Assembly: GCA_029946105.1 (NCBI GenBank)
Contig: JAQSDW010000002.1
Coordinates: forward strand, 26,224-90,223
From: Reyranella sp.
GTDB lineage: Bacteria > Pseudomonadota > Alphaproteobacteria > Reyranellales > Reyranellaceae
Direction: 5' to 3'
DNA: 64,000 bases
Below the pieces are notes generated by a model. The model was given only the letters and a program-made list of their open reading frames with translations. It ran no database searches and had not been told where the DNA came from. Each line of letters begins with the position of its first letter. The first letter of the stretch is position 1. Positions 25,444-32,132 of the stretch are shown piece by piece. The position numbers were made by a program, and so were the translations under genes.

Positions 25444-25931
25444 CTTTATCGGTTCGCGGCGTCGAAGCAGACCTTCTGGGTGGCTACTTCGATGGAGGCC
25501 CAGTCAAACCGAAGCCACTCTCAACTTCAGGGTTAGGCCGAAAACACTCGGTTTCGACATGATTGACTGGATGGGCCGGTAGCGAGCGCGGTGACGCGGT
25601 AGTGAGGACTCATCAATGTCTCAGGCGTATCCGGCCTTCAGTGCATACCCCTGCTGGGGACTCAGGCGAGATTGCGTTCAATCCTTCATACCAAGCTTGG
25701 AGGTCGATACTCTGACCATCGCCGAGAAGCTTTCGGGGCGGCGTTTCGATCAGGTCTGCCCGACCCATGCGCGTCAGGGCCAGAGCCGCGGCCCGCCCAT
25801 CCCAGGAGTCATGCTGGCGCTCAGCGCGCTGCAGGACCGCGAGACCGGCCGAAAGAGGGCCGGCTTCCGTCGAGAAGGCGACGCCGATCTCCCCCATGCG
25901 TTCGGCGCCGCGAACGGCTACAAGGTCGCCG
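25444..25931. other. 488 bp without a convincing gene
   Basis: Open frames exist on both strands across 25616-25931, including a 152-codon minus-strand frame ending at 25613 and running into the oxidoreductase gene. None has a ribosome binding site or known motif, and their compositions mirror each other as expected for antisense of GC-rich DNA. It may hold a decayed gene; the promoter of the oxidoreductase should lie near its right end. Confidence 0.4.
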
Positions 25932-27539
25932 ATGTTGCGCCTGTCCGAAATCAAACTGCCCCTCGACCATCCGCCCGAGGGCCTGCCCGCCGCGATCGCC
26001 GCGCGCCTCGGCGTGCCGCCGAGCGATCTCATCACCTGGTCGGTGTGGAAGCGGGCGCATGACGCGCGCAAGAAGTCGGCGATCCTGAAGGTCTATATCC
26101 TCGACGTCGAGGTGACGGGTGAGGCCGCCGTGCTGACCAGGTTCGCGAACGACCCGCATGTGAAGCCTACGCCAGACGTCGCCTATCGTCCCGTCGCCGT
26201 CGCGCCCAAGACCCAGCGCCTGAGGCCGGTGGTGATCGGGGCCGGGCCGTGCGGCCTGTTTGCCGGGCTGATCCTGGCCGAGATGGGCTTCAAGCCGATC
26301 ATCCTCGACCGCGGCAAGGTGGTGCGGGAGCGGACCAAGGACACCTGGGAGCTCTGGCGCAAGGGCCAGCTGAACCCGGAATCCAACGTGCAATTCGGCG
26401 AGGGTGGCGCGGGGACCTTCTCGGACGGCAAGCTCTACAGCCAGATCAAGGATCCGCGCTTCCTGGCGCGCAAGGTGCTGACCGAGTTCGTCACAGCCGG
26501 GGCGCCGCAGGAAATCCTGACCGAGGCCCACCCGCACATTGGCACCTTCCGTCTGGTGACGATGGTCGAGGCCATGCGCGAAAAGATCGAGGCGCTGGGC
26601 GGTGAGTACCGCTTCGAGCACCGGGTCACCGACATTGAGCTCGACAAGGGCGCCATCCGGGGCGTGCGCCTGCACACCGGCGAGACGCTGGAGGCCGACC
26701 ATGTGGTCTTCGCCATCGGCCATTCGTCGCGCGACACCTTCCAGACCCTCTACGACCGGGGCGTCCATATCGAGGCCAAGCCGTTCTCGATCGGCTTCCG
26801 TATCGAGCACCCACAGACGTGGATAGACCGGGCGCTGTTTGGCCCCTGTGCCGGGCACCCCGACCTGGGGGCTGCGGCCTATTCACTCTCGCACCACTGC
26901 AGCAACGGCCGCACGGTCTACAGTTTCTGTATGTGCCCCGGCGGCACGGTGGTGGCGGCGACCAGCGAGCCCGGCCTCGTGGTGACCAACGGCATGAGCC
27001 AGTATTCGCGCAACGAGCGTAACGCCAACTCCGGCTTTGTGGTCGGCATCTCGCCCCAGGACTATGGCAGCGACCACCCGCTGGCGGGCCTCGCGCTGCA
27101 ACGCGAGTTGGAGAGCCGAGCCTATGTGGCCGGCGGCGGTGACTATTTCGCGCCCGGCCAACTGGTCGGTGACTTCCTGGCGGGCCGCCCCTCGACCGAA
27201 CTGGGAGAGGTCGTTCCCAGCTACAAGCCAGGTGTGCGCCCGACCGATCTGGCGTCGCTGATGCCGGACTATGTGATCGCCGCCATGCGTGAGGCCTTGC
27301 CCGTCTTCGGCCGCAAGATCGCCCGCTACGACGACGCCCAGGCTGTCCTGACAGGTGTCGAGACCCGCAGTTCGTCCCCGATCCGCATGACCCGCGGCCC
27401 CGACTTCCAGAGCCTGAACGTGCGCGGCCTGTTCCCGGCCGGCGAAGGCGCCGGCTATGCGGGCGGCATCCTCTCGGCCGCCGTCGACGGCATCAAGGTG
27501 GCCGAGGCGGTGGCGAGGTCGATGGTGGGCGAGGCGTAA
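25932..27539 (+). CDS. FAD-dependent oxidoreductase (COG2509 type)
   Basis: A 535-residue flavoprotein. The N-terminal 90 residues form a small domain (LRLSEIKLPLDHPPE, KKSAILKVYILDVEV), followed by the dinucleotide-binding GAGPCGLFAGLILAEMGF with the acidic end of strand 2 (IILDRG), the family motif NVQFGEGGAGTFSDGKLYSQIKD, and the C-terminal FAD site GLFPAGEGAGYAGGILSAAVDG. These mark the COG2509 group of uncharacterised FAD dehydrogenases. I chose ATG 25932 because the sequence before it is not coding-like and the domain begins there. No partner gene is adjacent; the downstream end is an integration scar. Confidence 0.88.
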   Translation: MLRLSEIKLPLDHPPEGLPAAIAARLGVPPSDLITWSVWKRAHDARKKSAILKVYILDVEVTGEAAVLTRFANDPHVKPTPDVAYRPVAVAPKTQRLRPVVIGAGPCGLFAGLILAEMGFKPIILDRGKVVRERTKDTWELWRKGQLNPESNVQFGEGGAGTFSDGKLYSQIKDPRFLARKVLTEFVTAGAPQEILTEAHPHIGTFRLVTMVEAMREKIEALGGEYRFEHRVTDIELDKGAIRGVRLHTGETLEADHVVFAIGHSSRDTFQTLYDRGVHIEAKPFSIGFRIEHPQTWIDRALFGPCAGHPDLGAAAYSLSHHCSNGRTVYSFCMCPGGTVVAATSEPGLVVTNGMSQYSRNERNANSGFVVGISPQDYGSDHPLAGLALQRELESRAYVAGGGDYFAPGQLVGDFLAGRPSTELGEVVPSYKPGVRPTDLASLMPDYVIAAMREALPVFGRKIARYDDAQAVLTGVETRSSSPIRMTRGPDFQSLNVRGLFPAGEGAGYAGGILSAAVDGIKVAEAVARSMVGEA

Positions 27540-27618
27540 GAGAATTTAACCCCGCGCTAAAGCCGACATTCGGCGTGGAATGGCGTTGCATGGCTGCTGC
27601 GTCGCGGTCTGTCGAAGG

Positions 27619-27672
27619 CGCGCCCGGAAGGAGTCGAACCTCCAGCCTTCTGATTCGTAGTCAGAAGACTGT
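27619..27672 (-). other. 3' fragment of tRNA-Arg(ACG), probable attachment-site scar
   Basis: On the minus strand the sequence holds an anticodon arm TCTGA-CTACGAA-TCAGA (anticodon ACG), variable region, T-arm with TTCGACT and the acceptor 3' strand CGGGCGC, but no D-arm or 5' acceptor strand and no CCA. Upstream of it come two similar words, GTCCCTGAC and GTCCCCGAC. Integrases that insert into tRNA genes leave exactly such 3' halves at one end of the element. Confidence 0.75.
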
Positions 27673-27732
27673 CGGGGACTTTGTCAGGGACTCTGCCGCA
27701 AACATGGGGCCAACCCAGGCTGCGGCGCGGAC

Positions 27733-28008
27733 CTAGAGGCGAACGAGCACGGACAGCTGCTCGCGAGTCCCGACGCTCAAGGCTTCAAAGGGCTCCTCTC
27801 GACCGTCTCGGGCAACGCCGGTGATTTCCAGTGTCTCTTCATCAAGCGTTATGCGCGCTTCCGGCATCAAAAGGCGAAGGAACGGATTCACGCGTTCGAT
27901 GACCGGTCCAAGGAACGCCTCCTTGGCATCGCGTTCGGCACTGGCGAGCGATTGACGTATCCATAGCGCTCTGCGAGCGCACCGGAGAAGTCGTCCGCCC
28001 GACATCAA
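27733..28008 (-). pseudogene. C-terminal remnant of an SMC/Rad50-like ATPase
   Basis: A 91-codon remnant. Its second half reads FLGPVIERVNPFLRLLMPEARITL, ITGVARDGREEPFEALSVGTREQLSVLVRL, which is the signature-motif region (LSxGTREQL) of large coiled-coil ATPases of the YhaN/SMC-like group. The chain stops right after LVRL, where an intact protein would continue into Walker B and the D-loop, and everything N-terminal of the coiled coil is gone. It ends 60 bp from the tRNA-Arg fragment, so integration or deletion at that site probably truncated it. Confidence 0.7.
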
Positions 28009-28230
28009 GATTGGCTAGGGGGAACGTTAGAGTGTGGGGCGTCATCACCCGTTCGATCCGCATGCTGTGAGCGCCCCATACCAAGGTATAGGCGGGCTAC
28101 ACGTAGTGCCGGACCGCACCATATCCCTGCAGCATGGCCACGAAATGGGGAAGGGGCGAAACTCCATCGCATCGAAGCCGCGCCAGTGCGATCTGCATCC
28201 CCTGGGGCTCCAGCAGTTAGAGGCATCATC

Positions 28231-28581
28231 ATGACGACCTATCTCATTAACCACCTGCGCATTCCCGCCGACATGCCCAACGCAGCGGGCCTGGACTACC
28301 TGGAGCAGGTCGAGGCGACTGTGGAATCCTATGGCGGCAAGTGGCTCGCCCAAGGGCCGGGCGATGTCATCGAGGGCGCGTGGCCCGGTTCGGTGGTGCA
28401 CATGGAGTTCCCTGATCGTGCCGCGGCGACGGCGTGGTACGACTCTGCCGCCTATCGGGCTATCCGGCCGCTCCGGACCCGCAACGCCATCTCCGACATC
28501 ATCCTGATCGACCACCTCCCCGATGGCTTCACCATCAAGGCGTTCGCCGCCAGCATCCGCGACGCGATCGGCAAGGGCTGA
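28231..28581 (+). CDS. DUF1330 domain protein
   Basis: A 116-residue protein of the small alpha+beta barrel DUF1330 family (ferredoxin-like, dimeric): YLINHLRIP, LDYLEQVEATVESYGGKWLAQ, VVHMEFPDRAAATAWYDSAAYRAIRPLR are the standard conserved strands and helix. Function of the family is not established. ATG 28231 matches the family N-terminus. It sits alone among decayed genes; the 222 bp before it hold no gene that I can support. Eight bases after its stop a frameshifted umuC begins. Confidence 0.82.
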   Translation: MTTYLINHLRIPADMPNAAGLDYLEQVEATVESYGGKWLAQGPGDVIEGAWPGSVVHMEFPDRAAATAWYDSAAYRAIRPLRTRNAISDIILIDHLPDGFTIKAFAASIRDAIGKG

Positions 28582-28588
28582 GGTGGGG

Positions 28589-28820
28589 GTGGCGGGGCTC
28601 TACGCGCTGGTCGATGCAACAACTTCTATGCCTCGTGCGAGCGCGTGTTCCAGCCGGCGCTGCGCGGGCGGCCCGTCGTCGTGCTCTCCAACAGCGACGC
28701 TGCGTTATCGCCCGGTCCAATGAGCCCAAGGCAGTAGGCATTGAGATGGGCGCGCCCTGGCACCTCCACAGGAAGCGCTTTGACGAACAGGGCGTCGTCG
28801 TTCGCTCAAGCAATTACACG
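28589..28820 (+). pseudogene. umuC (Y-family DNA polymerase) N-terminal remnant, two frameshifts
   Basis: Read across three frames, the DNA encodes LYALVDA, NNFYASCERVFQPALRGRP and VVVLSNSD, then CVIARSNEPKAVGIEMGAPW and on to FDEQGVVVRSSNYT: the N-terminus of UmuC with the catalytic-metal Asp of YALVD. One base is missing near 28616 (GATGC-AACAAC) and one near 28700 (GACG-CTGC). After SSNYT the similarity ends; the palm and little-finger domains are absent. Intact UmuC is about 420 residues, so this is a dead fragment of an error-prone polymerase, typical plasmid or phage cargo. Confidence 0.82.
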
Positions 28821-28840
28821 CTCTCGCGTCGAATGGGGCG

Positions 28841-29207
28841 ATGCGCCGCCGACGATGTCTGGGGCGGACGATCTACCTCTCTCGGAAAATTCCCTGCTCC
28901 GACAAGTAATTTCCCTGTTCAGGCACGAAATGTTCCCTGTTCTGATCGCCGCTGTTGCAGAGCAACAATGCAGGGATGCCGGTAGCACCGATCTTTTCAC
29001 GCAGTCGCCGCCAAAAAGCTCGTCAGAATTCCCAGTAAATTTCCCTGTTAGCAGGGAATTACCGTGGAGAAAGGTTCGTGGTGGACTGCGCCCACCGCCA
29101 GGGAGGCTGGCAACTTTTTCTCCGAGGGCCTCCGCGTCGCGAAGAACGCCCACTTCGCGGGGTTTCTCGCGCGCAAAACAGCCATCATGCAGCGCACAGT
29201 TCGGCGC
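28841..29207. repeat. 367-bp gene-free stretch with repeated TTCCCTG word
   Basis: TTCCCTG occurs at 28890, 28911, 28933 and 29041, and inverted as CAGGGAA at 29052, the last two forming a stem with a 4-nt loop. The flanks are also similar (AAATT or TAATT before, TTC after). From 29125 to 29200 the sequence resembles the stretch after tRNA-Ser at 20804-20875. No gene is supported. It has the look of a decayed recombination site or dispersed repeat. Confidence 0.6.
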
Positions 29208-29831
29208 TCAACACACCGCCGCAACGCCCAGGACAGGAATGCCGGAAGCGCCCGCCCTCCTCTCGCTGAGCAACCGCCGCGCTTCGCTCAGCCGATTGGC
29301 ACCGAGATAGGCCCTCAACAGGGTGAACTCGATCAGGTCGTGTTGCGCGCGGCTGCCGCCAACGCGTTCGTTTTCCCCCGCGAGCGGTGCGAGCGTCTTG
29401 ATCGTACCGGAATAGTCCCCTTGTTCGAACGGCGCGAATCCGTCCTTCAGTGCGGGAAGGTAAGAGCCGAGCGTCGTCAGGGTGTCGATCATGCCTTTCT
29501 GGACCCACCGATTGACCACAATGGTTTGGGCCGAGGTGCAGGACAGCCTATAGCCGTCCGGTTTGGCGTTGGCGACGGCGCGCAGGCCGAGGCTGCCGTT
29601 GGCGCCGCCCTTATTGTCCACGATGATTTGTGGGCCAAGGATCGGCGACATCAGGTGCGCCAGTTCGCGAGCGCTGATGTCGTTACTGTCGCCCGGAGCA
29701 TAGCCGACGACAAAGGTGACGGGGCTGGTCGGCCAAGCGGCTTGTGCGCGCAGCGATGACGGCAGTGCAACGGCTGCCGTGCCAAGTGCGACCACGCGTC
29801 GGCGTGTGAAGGCGGTCCCAATTGGCTCCAT
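29208..29831 (-). CDS. chimeric protein: Bug/TctC N-terminus fused to TPR-protein C-terminus
   Basis: A 207-residue ORF joining two unrelated parts. Residues 1-115 are a Bug-family (TctC) binding protein: signal peptide with RRRVVALGTAAVALPSSLRAQA, then WPTSPVTFVVGYAPGDSNDISAR, IIVDNKGGANGSLGLRAVA and KPDGYRLSCTSAQT. From about residue 118 the chain reads ALKDGFAPFEQGDYSGTIKTLAPL and GGSRAQHDLIEFTLLRAYLGANRLSEARRLL, the C-terminal helices of a cytoplasmic TPR protein. A normal Bug protein is about 320 residues. A deletion probably fused two genes; the product lacks a complete ligand pocket and is likely non-functional. Confidence 0.72.
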   Translation of the reverse strand: MEPIGTAFTRRRVVALGTAAVALPSSLRAQAAWPTSPVTFVVGYAPGDSNDISARELAHLMSPILGPQIIVDNKGGANGSLGLRAVANAKPDGYRLSCTSAQTIVVNRWVQKGMIDTLTTLGSYLPALKDGFAPFEQGDYSGTIKTLAPLAGENERVGGSRAQHDLIEFTLLRAYLGANRLSEARRLLSERRAGASGIPVLGVAAVC

Positions 29832-29869
29832 GCTCTAAACGCTAGCACTTCGATCCGCAGCGGTCCGTT

Positions 29870-29902
29870 CTTATGTCCGCTCCCTGGCTTATGTCCGCTC
29901 CC
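29870..29902. repeat. 15-bp tandem direct repeat
   Basis: CTTATGTCCGCTCCC occurs twice (29870-29884 and 29888-29902) separated by TGG, between the chimeric gene and the end of nrsF. It could be a slippage product; no role is evident. Confidence 0.6.
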
Positions 29903-29911
29903 GGCCCGGCC

Positions 29912-30547
29912 TCACCAGCGCAGCAGCCGACGTCCCGCAAGGGCACCGAGAGCGATCATGGGCAACGTCGCCAGCACGTACCAAGTCATGACGAACAGTG
30001 GCGAGTCGTCGAAGCAGTGAAAGGCGTACAGCGCCGCGCCCAACGCCGCCGCCAGAAACCCCGCCGCGGCGCCGGCCAGGAGGGGCGAGGCGGGAGCGGT
30101 CGACCGCAATGCTGCCAACACGGCCACAAGCGGCGCCAATGCCAGCATGGGGATGGCCGACAGGCAGATCAGTGAATTGCTGCCGACGAGCCGGCTGCGC
30201 CAGGCTTCCACCGGAACCGCCGCCAGTTCGATCGCGACGGCCGCAGTAGCGAGCCCCAGCAGCGGCAACAGCCACCAGCCGGCATGCCGCGGCGGCACCG
30301 GCCGGCTGAGCGCCCGGCAGAGGCCGAAGGCCGAGACGAGGGCCAGCAGTACCAGGACGAGCTTGAGGTCGAAGCGCCAGGTCGCGAGCGCCGCGGCGAA
30401 ATCCTTGCGAATACTCAGTTCGACGAAAAATACGACGAGCGACACGGCGCCGCCCGCCGCCAAGGCGAGCGGCAGTCCCCGCGCAAAGCCCCTGCCCGGG
30501 ACGGCACGATCGGCGACCAGCGCCGCCACCAGTTCGTCGGTCTTCAT
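29912..30547 (-). CDS. nrsF: NrsF-type (DUF1109) membrane anti-sigma factor
   Basis: A 211-residue inner-membrane protein with six predicted helices (for example LPLALAAGGAVSLVVFFVEL, LVLVLLALVSAFGLCRAL, GWWLLPLLGLATAAVAIEL). DUF1109/NrsF proteins hold SigF-type ECF sigma factors inactive at the membrane and release them on heavy-metal or redox stress. The short N-terminal segment MKTDELVAALVADR is cytoplasmic, and Cys are present in LCRAL, LICLSA and FHCFDD, the last two placed where metal-sensing Cys of NrsF lie. It overlaps the sigma gene by 4 bp, so both are made together. Confidence 0.88.
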   Translation of the reverse strand: MKTDELVAALVADRAVPGRGFARGLPLALAAGGAVSLVVFFVELSIRKDFAAALATWRFDLKLVLVLLALVSAFGLCRALSRPVPPRHAGWWLLPLLGLATAAVAIELAAVPVEAWRSRLVGSNSLICLSAIPMLALAPLVAVLAALRSTAPASPLLAGAAAGFLAAALGAALYAFHCFDDSPLFVMTWYVLATLPMIALGALAGRRLLRW

Positions 30548-31092
30548 GGGCGCTCCTTGCGGTAGGCGACGGCCAACGCCCTGAGCGCGCGATGCAGCGT
30601 GACACGCACGGCGCCCTCGGTCATGCTCAGCGTCGAGCCGACATCGCGTGCGCTATGGCCCTCGATCGAGATCGCCTCGACGATGCGGCGTTGACGCTCG
30701 GACAGGCCCGACAGTATCTGCCTTGTGTCCGCCGCCGTACCCGCTTCGCCGGCCTCCGGCGCCGCCAAGGTGCCGGCATGGTCGTCGATATCGAGGTGGT
30801 CGTGGAACCCACGCCGGCGCAAATGGTCGACCAGCTTGTGACGCGCGATGGCGTGCAGCCACGGCTCGAGGGGCTGCGCCTCGTCCCAGGTGTCACGCTT
30901 CAGATGCATGGCCAGCAACGTTTCCTGCACGATGTCCTCACTGTCCCCGATGCCGCGTCCCGCCCGCGCCAGGCCCCGCCGCGCGACGCCTCGCAACCAG
31001 ATCGCGACACGCCCGAGCAACTGGCGATACGCCTCGTCGTCGCCGTTCCTGGCCGCGCGCATCAGCACGGAGAGATCGTCGGAATTGGACAA
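30544..31092 (-). CDS. sigF: ECF sigma factor, SigF type
   Basis: A 182-residue ECF sigma factor. Region 2 (DSEDIVQETLLAMHLKRDTWDE, with PWLHAIARHKLVDHLRRR) and region 4 (GLSERQRRIVEAISIEGHSARDVGS, TLSMTEGAVRVTLHRALRAL) are complete. Pairing with a DUF1109 anti-sigma marks it as SigF-like. The best start is TTG 31092 (MSNSDDLSVLMRAARNGDD), with AAAGAG upstream; a later ATG would lose region 1.2/2 residues. A promoter matching the one before bufA2 lies upstream, so it probably activates itself and the bufferin gene. Confidence 0.88.
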   Translation of the reverse strand: MSNSDDLSVLMRAARNGDDEAYRQLLGRVAIWLRGVARRGLARAGRGIGDSEDIVQETLLAMHLKRDTWDEAQPLEPWLHAIARHKLVDHLRRRGFHDHLDIDDHAGTLAAPEAGEAGTAADTRQILSGLSERQRRIVEAISIEGHSARDVGSTLSMTEGAVRVTLHRALRALAVAYRKERP

Positions 31093-31113
31093 GGCGTATG
31101 GTCTCTTTGTTCA

Positions 31114-31139
31114 TTCGCTGTGACGAGGCGAAACATTAC
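31114..31139 (-). promoter_or_regulatory. SigF-type promoter of sigF-nrsF
   Basis: On the minus strand: GTAATG (31139-31134), exactly 16 nt, CGAA (31117-31114). It matches the GTAACC-N16-CGAA form known for Caulobacter SigF except for two bases in the -35 box. A start about 7 nt downstream leaves a leader of about 15 nt before the TTG start of sigF. Confidence 0.65.
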
Positions 31140-31204
31140 AGGCCGATTGCCGATGCACCTAGGGAGTGTCGGCGGGAGCCCTGCGAAAAATAATTCTTTT
31201 CCGC

Positions 31205-31230
31205 GTAACGTCCCGGGCGGGCCTCGCGAA
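31205..31230 (+). promoter_or_regulatory. SigF-type promoter of bufA2-doxX
   Basis: GTAACG (31205-31210), exactly 16 nt, CGAA (31227-31230), 46 bp before the bufA2 start. Together with the divergent copy at 31114-31139 it shows both arms of the locus under the same ECF sigma factor. Confidence 0.7.
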
Positions 31231-31275
31231 AGACCTGATACGGGCCTGATGCCCGCACCGTCCAGGAGGATCACC

Positions 31276-31512
31276 ATGAACAAGCAAGCCATCATCGCTA
31301 CCGCCGCCTCGCTCTTCGCCGCGGCCACGTTCGCCACTGCCGCGCATGCACAGTCGGTGCATTGCGGCGGTACCAACGCCTGCAAGGGCCAGAGCGCTTG
31401 CAAGGGCGCCAACAACGCGTGCAAGGGCCAGAATGCCTGCAAGGGCCAAGGCTTCACGCCGGCCAAGGACGCGGCCGATTGCACCACCAAGGGCGGCAAG
31501 ATCGTACCCTGA
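31276..31512 (+). CDS. bufA2: BufA2-type bufferin metallophore precursor
   Basis: A 78-residue exported peptide: signal MNKQAIIATAASLFAAATFATAAHA, then HCGGTNACKGQSACKGANNACKGQNACKGQGF with four CKG units and a final Cys in ADCTTKGGKIVP. This is the BufA2 family pattern; bufferins are periplasmic peptides whose Cys are modified (by BufB/BufC, DUF692/DUF2063) to bind copper. The ribosome binding site AGGAGG is strong. A SigF-type promoter lies upstream and doxX follows, but no bufB or bufC is seen here, so the modifying enzymes must lie elsewhere or be absent. Confidence 0.87.
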   Translation: MNKQAIIATAASLFAAATFATAAHAQSVHCGGTNACKGQSACKGANNACKGQNACKGQGFTPAKDAADCTTKGGKIVP

Positions 31513-31530
31513 TCGAGGTCTGAAGGCGGC

Positions 31531-31551
31531 CGAGGCCAGCGATAGGCCTCG
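31531..31551 (+). terminator. hairpin after bufA2
   Basis: CGAGGCC/GGCCTCG with a 7-nt loop AGCGATA, 18 bp after the bufA2 stop and without a T-run. It may stabilise the bufA2 part of the transcript or attenuate doxX expression. Confidence 0.4.
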
Positions 31552-31632
31552 TCCTCGCGCCGTCGAGCCCCTCAAACCGCCCCCAATGCGGCCGGGTCTT
31601 CGACGGCGCTCTTTCAGTTGCCGGGAGCCGTC

Positions 31633-32109
31633 ATGAACGCCGTCATCACAATCTTCTACGACTGGTCACGCATCGTTGCGGGCTACTTCGCCTGGGCGGC
31701 GCCGCTCGCCGGACGGATCACCGTCGGTTGGGTGTTCCTGTGGAGCGGTTGGCAGAAACTACACATCCTGCCGCGCATGATCGAGAATTTCAGGGACTGG
31801 GGCATTCCCGCGCCTGAGATCATGGCGCCCTTCGCTTCCGGCGTGGAACTGGTGACCGGCGTCTTGCTGCTGGTGGGCCTGCTCACGCGCTTCGCGGCGG
31901 TACCGATGATGATCGTGATGGCGGTGGCCATCGCATCGGCAAAGGCCAGCCAGATCGATTCACTCGAGACCTTCCTCGGCTTCGAAGAGGTCGCCTACTT
32001 CGTCATGTTCGCCTGGCTCGCCATCGCAGGCCCCGGACCGGTCTCGCTCGATCATGTCGTGTTGAAGACATTCCGACCCGGACGCCTGCCGGAAGACTAC
32101 GGGGCGTAG
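31633..32109 (+). CDS. DoxX family membrane protein
   Basis: A 158-residue inner-membrane protein with four helices. The DoxX signature RITVGWVFLWSGWQKL (residues 25-40), then EIMAPFASGVELVTGVLLLVGLLTRFAAVPMM and the YFVMFAWLAIAGPGPVSLD end match the family. DoxX proteins often sit in bufferin operons and in redox or thiol-stress loci. ATG 31633 is preferred over an upstream GTG. It lies 120 bp after bufA2 and should share its SigF promoter. Convergent with the E3 gene of the bkd operon. Confidence 0.85.
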   Translation: MNAVITIFYDWSRIVAGYFAWAAPLAGRITVGWVFLWSGWQKLHILPRMIENFRDWGIPAPEIMAPFASGVELVTGVLLLVGLLTRFAAVPMMIVMAVAIASAKASQIDSLETFLGFEEVAYFVMFAWLAIAGPGPVSLDHVVLKTFRPGRLPEDYGA

Positions 32110-32132
32110 ACGCTCTACTCTCGCCGCGGCCG

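Noticed and set aside
25613..26071. A 152-codon minus-strand frame before and into the FAD oxidoreductase gene
   Set aside because: No ribosome binding site or recognisable motif, and the part from 25932 is antisense to a firm gene. A decayed gene cannot be excluded.
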